From Closterium sp. NIES-65 (taxonomy: Eukaryota; Streptophyta; Zygnematophyceae; Desmidiales; Closteriaceae), in the NCBI GenBank assembly GCA_948144175.1, contig CANXME010000222.1, positions 1,192,501 through 1,256,500 of the forward strand: DNA of 64,000 nucleotides, given 5' to 3'. Every line of letters begins with the position of its first letter. The first letter of the stretch is position 1. Both the position numbers and the translations under genes were made by a program. Shown piece after piece: positions 54,500-64,000 of this stretch. The notes under the pieces were generated by a model, which was given only the letters and a program-made list of their open reading frames with translations, was not told the DNA's origin and made no database searches.

Positions 54500-54660
54500 G
54501 AATGAGGCAGTAGGGGAGGCTATATGTGCTCATGTACTCCTTATAGGCTTACTGCAGGGAATACACTAGGGACAGGAGGCTAAGAAAGCCTTAAATCTAT
54601 GCTATGCTAAGGCTAAACTAAGCTAGAGAGTTTGGAGAGACTGTGGAAAGGGCCTAGTGC
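54500..54660 (-). promoter_or_regulatory. Putative LINE promoter region of L-e
   Basis: On the minus strand this holds GAGCACATATAGCCTCC (54508-54524), a TATA-like word shared with L-b, about 140 bases from the 5' end. The 5' end itself begins GCACTAGGCCC directly after the GA run in both copies. Confidence 0.4.
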
Positions 54661-55017
54661 CTCTCTCTCTCAAGCAGTCATGTATTGACATGGTTTGCAA
54701 GGTACAAGCAAGGAGCTACCACTCGGTCTAAACGTGCAAGCAATCGTGAGTCCAACATAGCGAGACCAGCAAGCTAGGCAAACGAACAACTAGCAAAACA
54801 CAGAGAACCAGCTCTCCAGATGTTGAAACAGGCCACCACACACTAGGACGAACGAGCCAGCCAGTACCAAGGCCACCAAACCCTGTCCCTACAGTCCTCC
54901 TGCTTCTGGACTCCCCCTACTGATCCTGCCTCTCTGTCCACAGTCCCTTTCCCCATACGCAGCTTCCTGCCGTCGTCCGGCTAAACCTCCCCCACTCCCA
55001 CTCCCTCCCCGCCCTCT

Positions 55018-58000
55018 AAGCCGTTCTGGCAGGGGCTTGACGCTCCTCGTACTCATCCTCTTGCATTTGCCAGAGGTCCCCCAGCCGGGGGGCCCAGGGG
55101 TCTGCCGGCGCCTGTGGAAAAGCCGCCGCGGCCGCCCTGTTCGACTTAGATAGGAGTGAAGCATGACCAACCACCGCTGCCTGTAGTGTGCATTAAGGCG
55201 GGCGGCAGTGGTGGTGAGGCGCCCCTGGCGGTATTTCTTCAGTGCCGCATAGTTGGCTAGCATACGGAGGAACTGCTGGGTGTCGGCCGCCAGGGCTCCA
55301 TAGGTCTCAACTGCCAAACCAAAGAAGCCGACGTATCCAGGGCGCCCTACGTAGAGCCGATGTTTTGTCTGCGACGCCTCCTCCGCTGCCCATCCTGGCG
55401 GTTTCCGTGCCCTCACATCCCTCCTCTGCAGGACCGGGTCCGTGACTGTCACGTCTGTTGCCCAAGTCTCCCCTGATTCCGGGTCCCGAACGGCGAGGTC
55501 CGCTCGCTTACTCGCTACAGGGGGAGAGAAGGCAGTCGTCTCGTGGAAGGTCCTATACCCTGCTTCCTGCGCCATGCGGAGGGCTGCAAAGACCAGGGCG
55601 TTGTGGGTGCGCACCGCATCCCCGCCGTCGGCACAACGGAGCAGATGGTTTGGCAGGCTCTTGTCAGCAGTAGAGGAGTTGGATCTCCTGCAGGGGCAAA
55701 CCTCCGCTACCGGTAACTCCATGCCAAGGCGCAGGCCCAGTGCCATGGAGAACTGACCAGGGGAGATTGAGAGGTCAGCCCTCGTTGGCACTGCATGGAG
55801 CCAGTCACCTGCTCCCACTCCTTTCAAGCTAATTAGCCGAATTGCATGGCCCCTGTCCACCCCCGGCCTATCTGTGACCGTATCTGCGAGCAGCTCTTCC
55901 GCGCGCGTGTGGTTAATGGCCTTAGACAGGCCCAGCTGCAGGTTGCCCATGCCTTTCAGGTTCTCCCTATAGCCGCGGAGGACTGCTGCAGCCTGTGCTG
56001 GGAGCCTGGCCTCAAGCGGTGCCAGCGGGTTGGCCCGGGGGGGCGGTGGGGCCCATGTCGGGGAGAGGAGATTCCCGGCCTTGTGAAGAAGGTAGTCTGG
56101 CGGCAGGTTCAGCTGCTACAGGAGAAGGTGCGCCGCTGCAGTTGAGGCTAGGTACGCTGCTGGGGCTTCGGAGATGGGGTCAATGATTCCCAAACCTCCT
56201 AGCCGCACCGGGAGCGTGGCCTGGCGCCACAACAGACTCTGCTCCAGCTCACTTGGCGGGATCCGAAGCTTTGACGCCGCGAGCCCGGCTCCTACCAGTG
56301 CCTCGCTCCACTCCCGCCACTCCGTACGGGCCAGTGCATCCGCTGGTGTTGTGCGTAGGAGGTACGAGATGCGGCGGGAGATGCTCCGAGATAGCATGAG
56401 TAAGGCGTGCTGCGGGTTGAGTTGGGCGACGAGATGTAGCGGCGCCGCCACCTCCGCTAGCGTCCTGCGGACCTGGTCGGTGCAGAAGGCGTCGCCGCCA
56501 ACCGGGCTGCCCAACACCTTCAAGCCGCCTGGGTGGACAGGAAGACCATGTGGCAGACCATCCCCTCCTTCCTCCCACAAAGCCCACCACGCCGCGGACT
56601 TGGTAAGGTTGCAACGTAATCCGCATGAAGCCAGCTCCGTGACTACTGTGTTAAAAGCCACGCACGCCACCTCGCGAGGCCCGACGATGGTGATGTCGTC
56701 GGCATACGCTACTATTGCCACCTCCGGTATGCTCGTGGCCACGCTGAGTAGTATCGGCTGGATTGCTGCCGCAAAAAGGAGAGGCCCCAGCGGATCCCCT
56801 TGGGGGACACCTCTGGAGCGTACGATGTGCTCAACTTCCAGACGGGGGTCCACAAGAAGCCGCGAGGAGCCATCGTAGAGGTTCCTGACAAGCGGGAGCA
56901 GCGTGTTGAGAGTAGACCACTGGAGGGCGGAGAGGAATGACGCGCGTTCTACACTGTTAAATGCGTTTTCCACATCGAGCTGTAGAGCTACGCGGGTCTC
57001 GTCGTCCTTAAGGAGAGAACGAACCGCGTGGATAATACACTCCACTCCCCCAGGAACCGCGACGCCGAACTGTACGGGTAGGAAAAATTCCCGGATTTTC
57101 GGGCCCAAGCTGTGCAGCGCCGCTTTAGCCACCACGCGGAGCAACGCCTCGCCTATTGCAATTGGTCTAACTCCTCCCCCAGGCTTTTCCAAGGCTATGA
57201 GTCGAGAGGGGAGTAGGAGGTCGCGGACTGATTGACTCTGGAAAGAGCCGGCGAGGCGATTTACCACGTTCGTCAGCAACAGGAGGATCTCCTCGTTCGC
57301 TAGGGCTGGGTCTCGTAGGTGTTCAAAACAGCTGCCCGAGGGCCCTGCCCCTACCCCATTCGGGCATTTCGCGAGGATTTCGAGCAGAGCCTCGAGTGGG
57401 ATACGGAGCTCAGAGTCAGGGATCCCGCTAACCCATGATGGTGTTGGGGCGCTTGACGGTGGGTGTTTCGCCCGTAGGGCAGCCAGGGTTGCAGAGCTTG
57501 GGTCGGCGAGGGGGCTTGTGCGTAACGCCGCAACCGCCTTCGAAATGTTACCTTTTTGAACCAAACCCTCCGCTCTTGCGCAAACCCCTTCGTCATCGTC
57601 TTGATGCCTTAGCGGACCCCCCGTGTTGGGGATAGTGCAGGCTGCCTCGAACAACCCATCCCACTCTCCCAACTGGAACTGATGTAACCGAGCCTCAATC
57701 GCTGCCCACCGATTTCCAGTGACAGGCTCTGGTGGGGGGCAAAGTGTCAGCCTCGGGAGGTATAGTAGGACCGCCCAAGCACCTGGGCATTCTGGGTTCG
57801 TCGACAACCGCAGGAGAGGTGCGAGGAGACACAAACAGAATTTGTCCAGCACTTGGGGTGGTAAGCGTCTGACTAGGAAGGGTTGGTCCATCCGTTGAAG
57901 GAGATCCATAGTCCATGTGCCCGCCATTTGCCAGATGGCGTCATCCTCTGCCAGGGTGGCCGGCGATTTCACTTCGTCGGTTACCGTGGGAGCTGGCTTA

Positions 58001-59814
58001 GATACTCCTTCAGCCTGGGATGTTGCCCTGGCCACTCCCTCTCCTGTCCCTCGCACTCGATTCCGGCCTCTTCCCAAATCCTCCTCGTTAACCAGAGACA
58101 CCTCTTCGGACTCCGGGCCCGCCTCCTCTCCACACATAAACTCAGGGTCCCCCATGTCCTCAGCAGGCTCAGCATCGACCCCATTGGCTGGGGCTTCCAA
58201 AACCTCTGGGTGGTCGTGGCGTTCCCGCCAAGGGCCTGTTCGTGCCTGGATCTCCGCTCCCCCCAAGCAAGCAACACCCCCGCGCCTTCCCCCTCGCCTC
58301 CTGCGATCCATACCGCAGAAACCCCGATTCGCCGCCAGTGCTGGCTGAGGCGTCGCCGCTAGTCCCGCTCTTTCCGCCGGCATCCATGGCGTTCTGCCTC
58401 CCCTTGGTGGGCCCCACGTGACAGCACCCAAACGAGCTGAGCGACGAGTGGCGACGGCCGCCGCAGTTGGAGCTACTGGGCTTGACGGTGAGTGCGTGTG
58501 TGCTCCGCTGTCCTGGTTTGGTGCCGGCTGCTTTGCCACACGGGTTGTTGTTGCCTCTGTTGTCGCCTCATTGAGCCCAGAAACCCCCCGTGCCTCTTGC
58601 GTGTGCGCAAATGACGACCGATGCACTCGCTCTGATGGCAGTTGCCCTTGCAGAAGCCAGCCCAGGAGGGGTCCCGGGGAGCCAGGTCCCAGCCCTGCTC
58701 CGAGCCGTCTCGGCGCTGGCTGGGCCCGCGGCTTCCTCGTCGACATCACTCGTGCAGCGCCTAAGGCAGCGCCGTTCGGGGGCCTCGGAGTCTCTCCCTC
58801 AGCCTGGACGTGCTCCTGCCTCCTTGAGGCCGCGGTAGCAGCAGGCATTCCGACGTTCGCAGCGGCAGTCGTCGCGCCTTCCGCCGTTGGGGCGTCGCCT
58901 CGCACCCCAGTCGCAGCAGACACCGCCGCCGCCAGCACGGCCGGCGTCACCGGCGCCGGTGACGCGGATAGCGCCGCCTTCGCAGTCTGTTCCGGACTCG
59001 CGCCCAGCCTCGTCCCCTCAGCCTCCGCCTGTGCAGCCCGCGCGGTGGCAGAGGGCGAAACTGAGCCGGCGTCAAAGGCAGCGGCAGAGGCGCCAGCAGA
59101 CACCAGGACCGCAGGCACTCCAGCAGCCGCGACTCCAGACTCCTCACCAGCCGCCACCGCGGGCGGCGCAGCCGCCTCCAGCTCAATCTCCGCTCCGTCG
59201 GTTTCCTTTACCCCTCCATCCGTAGCAGCATCGCTCCTCGGTGTACCATGTTCCTCCGTCCCCTCCTCCGCCCGCTCAGGTCCCTCAGTCTGTGTCGGGC
59301 CCCTCGTCATTCCATCAGTACTCATTCCAAGGCCCCCCTGTGCAGCACCCATGGGTTCCAGTAACGCCTCCTGCCCCGCCGCCCCCTCAAGCCGAGGTTC
59401 CTGGTCAGCCTCCAACTCTCGTCGAGCAGCGCGTGATGCACGTGGGGACTTGCTTGACGCTCTTGTCGTACGTGCTAGACCAGCTTCACGTGACTCTGGT
59501 GCAGCAGGAGGTGCAGATCGGGGCAATGCAGCCAGCGGAGCAGACGGCGGCAGTGGCGGCCGCGGAGGAGTTGCAGCATTACCTCCCGCTGATTGGCTTT
59601 GTGCCGGGCTCCCCCGGGGCTGCCCTCGGGCCCGGCCCTGGAGCTTTGGCACGGCTTGCCGAGTCTGCCCAGGAGGACCCTCTCGACCTTGTAGCCGCTG
59701 CCGCGTCTGTCCTACGCTGGTTGGACGGGCGGCTTTGCTGGATCCTGGTTGAGTAGCTGGTGCCTTCCCTTTACCGGCCGCCTGAGAGGCAGGCCTGGCT
59801 TTGGGCTTCCCCAT
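55018..59814 (-). pseudogene. LINE ORF2 of L-f: RT and endonuclease, two lesions
   Basis: The minus frame is open from ATG 59814 to TAG 56116-56118 (1232 codons). The first 500 codons are low-complexity and antisense to the conserved plus-strand ORF, so ATG 58311 (MDRRRRGGRRGG) is a plausible true start. Motifs are TGPWRERHDHPEV, LPPQVLDKFCLCLLAPLL, RT (GGGVRPIAIGE, VQFGVAVPGGVE, SRGVPQGDPLGPLLF, YADDITIVG near 56700) and LGGLGIIDP. After the TAG the same frame continues with WLHAVPTRADL, the zinc motif (CPCRRSN ... NHLLRCADGG) and the endonuclease segment KRADLAVRDPESGETWATDV. A frameshift near 55165 alters the last part; the family C-terminus ends near 55018 in another frame. RT has GVPQGDP where others have GVRQGDP. 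Confidence 0.88.
58590..59756 (+). pseudogene. Antisense ORF of L-f (opposite to ORF2), unknown function
   Basis: One plus-strand frame from ATG 58590 (or 58611) to TAG 59754-59756, with only two in-frame TAGs (58836, 59223), each directly followed by CAG. The N-terminus carries GSQVPALLRAVSALAGP, matching VPALFRA in L-b and L-e, but lacks their GRRR-PWR start. The middle is proline/glutamine-rich (PSPPPPAQVPQSVSGP, SFHQYSFQGPPVQHPW). The C-terminal domain (59430-59756) reads VLDQLHVTLVQQEV ... LGPGPGALARLAESAQ ... ASVLRWLDGRL and aligns with L-e. From 59226 onward it is open. I cannot name a family. The composition resembles RNA-binding or coat-like disordered proteins, but no domain supports that. 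Confidence 0.68.
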
Positions 59815-59925
59815 GGCGGTGAAGTCATGCCCGGGGGTGTTGCTGTTGTTGTAGAATGCTACTCCAGCATGTTGTACCTCTTGCCGCTATAGTCCTTGTC
59901 GTCCCTTTTCCTTGTCTCCCCTCAC

Positions 59926-59972
59926 GCGCGGCCGAAGGCCGCGCTGGCGAGCGGCGGCCGCCGAAGGCGGCC
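59926..59972 (-). promoter_or_regulatory. Two perfect UUCG-type hairpins in the 5' UTR of L-f
   Basis: 59926-59944 (GCGCGGCCGAAGGCCGCGC) and 59956-59972 (GGCCGCCGAAGGCGGCC) are perfect inverted repeats. On the minus strand, the LINE sense strand, both are closed by C(UUCG)G, an exceptionally stable RNA tetraloop. They lie between the LINE 5' end and the end of the antisense ORF. Confidence 0.75.
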
Positions 59973-60058
59973 GGCGCGAGCCGCTGGGTTTGGGGAATAA
60001 ACTGAACTCACCAGTGAAGAATGAGCTCAAAAAGGGTGCATCTAAGGACTATATACTA

Positions 60059-60060
<2 letters not shown>

Positions 60061-60154
<94 letters not shown>
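60061..60154. repeat. (CT)n microsatellite, about 94 bp
   Basis: Nearly pure CT with a single G at about 60093. On the minus strand it is the (GA)n run at the 5' end of L-f. Confidence 0.95.
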
Positions 60155-60155
<1 letters not shown>

Positions 60156-60271
60156 AACAAACAAGCCGCTGGATTCGCAGTGAGAATTGGCTCACCACCG
60201 AGGAATTGGGGAATAAACTGAACTCACCAGTGAAGAATGAGCTCAAAAAGGGTGCATCTAAGGACTATATA

Positions 60272-60273
<2 letters not shown>
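60155..60273 (-). repeat. Duplicated 5' end of L-f between two GA runs
   Basis: 60208-60273 repeats 59992-60058 almost exactly (TGGGGAATAAACTGAACTCA ... GGACTATATACTAT). With the adjoining CT run it forms a tandem duplication of about 216 bp of the LINE 5' terminus. Confidence 0.88.

Positions 60274-60341
<68 letters not shown>
60274..60341. repeat. (CT)n microsatellite, about 67 bp
   Basis: Pure CT run. On the minus strand it is the (GA)n tail at the 3' end of L-g (CAATGAAGGACTTCTGGAGAG). Much longer than the tails of the older copies. Confidence 0.95.
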
Positions 60342-60342
<1 letters not shown>

Positions 60343-60659
60343 GAAGTCCTTCATTGATAGGTTCATAGGGGTACAGGCATGGCAAGAACAGGTGCAGAAC
60401 ATCCCTAGTACTGCGAGCAGCCGGTAATGCTTGGCAAGGCCGAGGTGGGCACCACGGGTGGCCAGGCTAGCAAATCCTTTGTGACAGTGGGTCATGAACT
60501 TGGGGACAAGTGAGGGGGTGCAAAACACACAGAACATGCCCACAAAGCAAGGCCCACCCGAGCTAGGCAAACAAGGCAAGGCAAGGCAATCCACAGAGGC
60601 CTGAGCCAGAGAAGCATTTGGCTAACACTTAGCCAGACCCCATGCAGTATCTATCCCGC

Positions 60660-63600
60660 TCACTGACCCATCACCCCATCCATCTCATCCTCCAGGACTT
60701 GCCAGAGATCCCCTAGGCTAGGTTCCCAGGGGTCCCTGGCAACCTGTGAGAAGGCTGCCACGTCCCCTATGTTTGACTTGTTCAGGAATGACGAGGCCTG
60801 TGAGCGCTGGAGCATAACGCTGAAGCGCTGCCTGTAGTGAGCGGTGAGCCGAGCAGTGGTGGTGGTGAGCCTCCCCTGGCGGAACCTGGTTTTCGCCGTC
60901 GAGGTTGCTAGCAAGCGGATGAACTGTTGGGTATCCGTAGCCAGGGCACCGTATGTTTCCACTGCCAACCCGGAGAAACCCACGTAGTCAGGCCGCCCCT
61001 CATAGAGCCTGTGTTTCTTCTCTGAGGCTTCTCGTGCCGCCCATCCAGGCGGCTTCCGGGCGCGCTTGTCACGGCACTGCAGCACTGGGTCGGTCACTGT
61101 CACGTCTGTTACCCAAGTCTCATTTGACTCCTTGTCCTGAATAGCCAGGTCTCCTCTCTTCCTCAGCACCGGTGGGGAAAAGGCGGTGGTTTCGTGGAAA
61201 ACCGTGAAGTCGGCCTCCTTTGCCATCCGGAGCAGAGTAAACACTAGAGCATCATGTGTGCGGACTACATCTCCTCCGTGCCCACACCGTAAGAGGTGGT
61301 TTGCCAAGCTCGTGTCCGTGATTGCAGTGTTGGCTCGCTTGCACGGGCAGGTGGTTGTGACTAGCAGAGCCATTCCGAGGCGGAAGCCAAGTGCCAACGA
61401 GAACTGACCAGGGGCAAAAGTAAGGTCAGATCTCGTTGGGACGGCATGGAGCCAATCCCCCGCGCCTACCCCTTGCAGGCTGATGAGCCGCAATGCGTGC
61501 CCACGGTCCTTCCCTGGGCGGTCTTCTATTGTGTTGGCCAGTAGCTCCGCCGCTCTCGTCTCGTTGATGTGGCGGGACAGGGTCAGTTGAAGGTTCCCCT
61601 GTCCCGCCGGCTGCTCCCTGTAAGTGTGCAGTGCCGCCCGTGCCGCTAGGGGTAGCCCGGCCTCCAGAGTTGTCAGGCGGTTGATGCTAGGCGGGGCTGG
61701 GGTCCAATCAGGGCAGAGCAGCTCGACCGCCCTACTCAAGAGATAGGCCTCAGGCAAGTTTATCGGGCTCAGCAGCTGCTGCACCGCTGTGACCGAGGCG
61801 ATGTAGGCCGCAGGTGCCTCGGAGACTGGGTCAAGAATCCCCAGGCCTCCCAGCCTGATTGGCAGACTCCCTTGGCGCCACAACAAACTCCTCTCCAGCT
61901 CATCTGAGGGTACTCGGAGCTTCGCTGCTGCTAGAGCCGTTGCCATCAGGTTCTCACTCCAGCTCCTCCACTCATCTCTCCCCAGGACTTCCGCCGGTGT
62001 CATCCGCAAGAAGTAGGACATTCGGCGGGATATGCTCCTCGTGAGGATGAGCATTGCACTCTGCGGGTGGAGCTGCGCCACCAGGGGCAGCGGGGCCGAC
62101 GCCTCAACAAGCCGTGTTTGTGCTTGGGTGGTGCAGAAGGTGGGCACGCCTACTGGGCTGCCTAGGACTCGGATCCCGTCGGTGGTCTGCTGCAGGCCGA
62201 TGGGAGGTGGCGTGCTGCCGTCTTCCGCCAACGACTGTCCCCAGGCCGACGATTTTGCGATGTTGCAGCGGAGGCCGAGTGTTGCCTGCTCCCTAGTAAT
62301 GGCCCCAAAGGCCTCATAGCAGGCCTCCTTTGGCCCCACGATCGTTATGTCGTCGGCGTAGGCTACTATCGCGACTTCCGGTAGGAGGGTCGCCGTACTT
62401 AGCAGGCATGGTTGAATAGCTGCCGCGAAGAGTAGTGGACCGAGCGGGTCCCCTTGACGCACTCCGCGTGACGAGAGGATTTGGTTCACTCCGAACCGCT
62501 CGTCAACCAAGAGTGGCGACGGTGCCTCATAGAGTGTTCGGGCCAGGGGCATTAGCTGCAGTAGACTGGATTGGGAGAGAGCGTTGAAGAAAGCCGCCCG
62601 TTCAACACTGTTGAAGGCGTTTTCTATGTCCAGCTGCAGTGCTACTCGTGTATCATCGTCTCTCAGTAGCGATCTGACGGAGTGGACGATACACTCCGCG
62701 CCACCCGGTATCGCTACCCCAAACTGGACTGGTAGGAAAAAGGCCTTAATGTTCTCGGTTAAACCACGCAGTGCCGCCTTAGCTACAACTCGAAGGATGG
62801 CCTCCCCTATCGCAATAGGCCGGACTCCACCGCCTAGTTTTTCTAGAGCGATCAACCGTGATGGCAGCAGCAGATCTCGGGTCGTTTGTGTTTGGAACGT
62901 GCTCAGCAGGTACGTCACCACCTTAGCGAGTAGAATAAGCACCTCCCCGTTTGCCAGTGCCGGATCCTTGAGGTGTTCAAAACAGGTGCTAGATGGGCCG
63001 GCTCCAACCCCGTTCGGGCATTTCTTCAAGATTTCGCGAAGTTCGTCTGTTGATACACTGAGGGTCGAACGGTTGAACCCTGTAACCGGTCCTGGTAGCG
63101 AAGTTTCGGCCGCGGGGTGTTTCGCTTGAAGTGCAGTCAATGTTTCTGCCGTCGCTTTCGCGAGCGGTGTAGTTCGTAACGCTGCTACCGCCTTGGAAAT
63201 GTTTCCTTTTCGTATCAATCCTTCCGCCCTCGCGCATAAACCTGCGTCATCCGGCTGGTGTCGTGTCGGGTTTTCATTGTCGGGGATAACACATGCGTCG
63301 GTGTACAGAGCCTGCCAGCTGCCGAGTTGGAACTGGTGCAGGCGCAGCTCTATTTCTGTCCACCGGCTGCCTTCAACAGGTTCGGAGGCCGGGCGTAGCG
63401 TCAGCCTCGGCAGATACAGCAAGATCGCCCATGCACCTGGGGAGTCAGGATTCTTCGAGAGTCGAATGAGGGGCGCCAGGAGACAGAGCGAGTAACTTTC
63501 CAGGATCCTGGGCGGCATTCTGCGGACCAAGAAGGGTTGATCCCCTTTTTGGAGTGGGTATTTATCCCACGTGGCAGCCAGCTCCCAGATGGCAGAATCC

Positions 63601-63957
63601 TCTGCCAGGTCAGACGGTGATCTGACCCCAGAGTCGCTCTGTCCCTCGTTGGTTGCGTCCCCATTTTCTCCCACCACACTTGGGTTCCCCCTTGCTCTTG
63701 GCGCTCCCTCGTTCCCAATTCCCGCACCCTGTGGGTTATCGCCCCGGGGGTTTACCCCATTGTTCTGGGTTCTCCTTCGCTCCCCAGTTGTTCTCGTCAT
63801 GTGTGTTCCCTCCTCCTCCTCCAACGAGATTTCCTCCGATGGTTCTGGCCCCTCGCACTCCTCCCCTTGCTCTGCGGGCCATTTCTCCCCCCCGAAGGCC
63901 GGTGTTCTGCTCGACTCGGCCCGCCCGTTGCGGTGCTCCCGCCGGGATCCACGGTGT
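60660..63957 (-). CDS. LINE ORF2: RT plus restriction-like endonuclease, intact
   Basis: This is the ORF2-type polyprotein of a non-LTR retrotransposon, which by family role nicks target DNA and reverse transcribes its RNA there. The frame is open from about 63957 (first ATG 63800) to TGA 60660-60662, over 1050 codons. In order: acidic N-terminus (EEISLEEEEG), pre-RT region (MPPRILESYSLCLLAPLI), RT (GGGVRPIAIGE near 62820, VQFGVAIPGGAE, RGVRQGDPLGPLLF, YADDITIVG near 62360), LGGLGILDP, a segment WLHAVPTRSDLTFAPGQFS, a zinc motif CPCKRAN ... NHLLRC near 61345-61285, and an endonuclease-like segment KRGDLAIQD ... TWVTDVTVTDP. It ends with SLGDLWQVL. No APE-type endonuclease motif was seen. The start is uncertain. 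Confidence 0.88.
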
Positions 63958-64000
63958 CACCATCGGCGTTGCCTGGCCAGCCCTTGGCTGGCCCCAGGTG

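Larger units (their letters stand above)
49460..54660 (-). mobile_element. LINE copy L-e, 3'-truncated (type I)
   Basis: On the minus strand the 5' end at 54660 abuts the GA tail of L-f. It has the 5' UTR with two hairpins, the antisense ORF region, and a broken ORF2 that stops short at 49460 where L-d begins. The last about 12 residues and the 3' UTR are missing. Confidence 0.85.
54661..60060 (-). mobile_element. LINE copy L-f, near full length (type I)
   Basis: On the minus strand it runs from a 5' end touching a long GA run at 60060 to the GA tail at 54661-54671 (TGACTGCTTGAGAGAG). It holds the 5' UTR with two hairpins, the antisense ORF region, ORF2 with one stop and one frameshift, and a 3' UTR of about 345 bp (54672-55017). 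5.4 kb. Confidence 0.9.
60274..64000 (-). mobile_element. LINE copy L-g, intact 3' part, runs off the window
   Basis: On the minus strand ORF2 is unbroken, followed by a 3' UTR of about 320 bp (60342-60659) and a long GA tail. The 5' part lies beyond base 64000. The intact frame and the long pure tail make it the youngest LINE here. Confidence 0.9.

Noticed and set aside
58418..59752. Plus-strand open frame of 444 codons opposite L-f
   Set aside because: It is not in the frame that aligns with the antisense ORFs of L-b and L-e (that frame is 58590-59756). Its Ala/Ser/Pro content follows from GC-rich composition.
60049..60594. Ser/Leu and Arg/Glu repeat proteins over the CT arrays
   Set aside because: Pure dinucleotide repeats translate into (SL)n or (RE)n in any frame; there is no other support.

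Overview
The window is almost entirely retrotransposons in a eukaryotic nuclear genome. The Ty1/Copia elements are plant-like (plant-type initiator tRNA-Met primer sites, TGTYA...TRA/CA LTRs, 5-bp target duplications). The LINEs carry a C-terminal zinc motif plus a restriction-like endonuclease region, a type not usual in flowering plants. A green or streptophyte alga, or another early-branching green lineage, fits best. The species cannot be fixed from the sequence, and no rRNA, tRNA, CRISPR or convincing intact host gene was seen.

Left part (1-12420): a four-level nest of Copia elements. D (minus, 8201-12420) is the oldest host. B2 (plus, 5364-8200) lies in D's 3' LTR, C (minus, 4174-5363) lies in the IN-RT linker of B2, and A (plus, 1-4173, a different family with a 1.1-kb LTR) lies in C's gag. 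The left halves of all four lie outside the window. A host-like spacer follows (12421-13800). Middle part (13801-37190): full-length E (13801-28448, target duplication CCGGC) is interrupted in its RNase H by full-length F (20502-27804, duplication CTACC). After a 1.4-kb spacer comes full-length B1 (29826-37185, duplication GAAAA). B1, B2, C, D, E and F share one design: LTRs of only 113-135 bp, a hypervariable GC-rich leader, Gag with a long poly-glycine tract and an unusual zinc knuckle, then protease, integrase, a pentapeptide-repeat linker, RT and RNase H in one frame. Every copy carries stops or frameshifts.

Right part (40016-64000): a head-to-tail array of minus-strand LINEs, L-a to L-g, abutting at short (GA)n junctions. 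L-g (60274 to the window end) has an unbroken ORF2; the others are truncated or decayed, and L-e and L-d are fused in frame. In the three copies with a 5' region (L-b, L-e, L-f) a second protein is encoded on the opposite strand, head-to-head with ORF2. Its codon-position pattern shows that this plus-strand frame, not the minus-strand one, is conserved. Between this ORF and the LINE 5' end sit two hairpins that would form UNCG tetraloops in the LINE sense RNA. This apparent ambisense LINE is the most unusual feature of the window.
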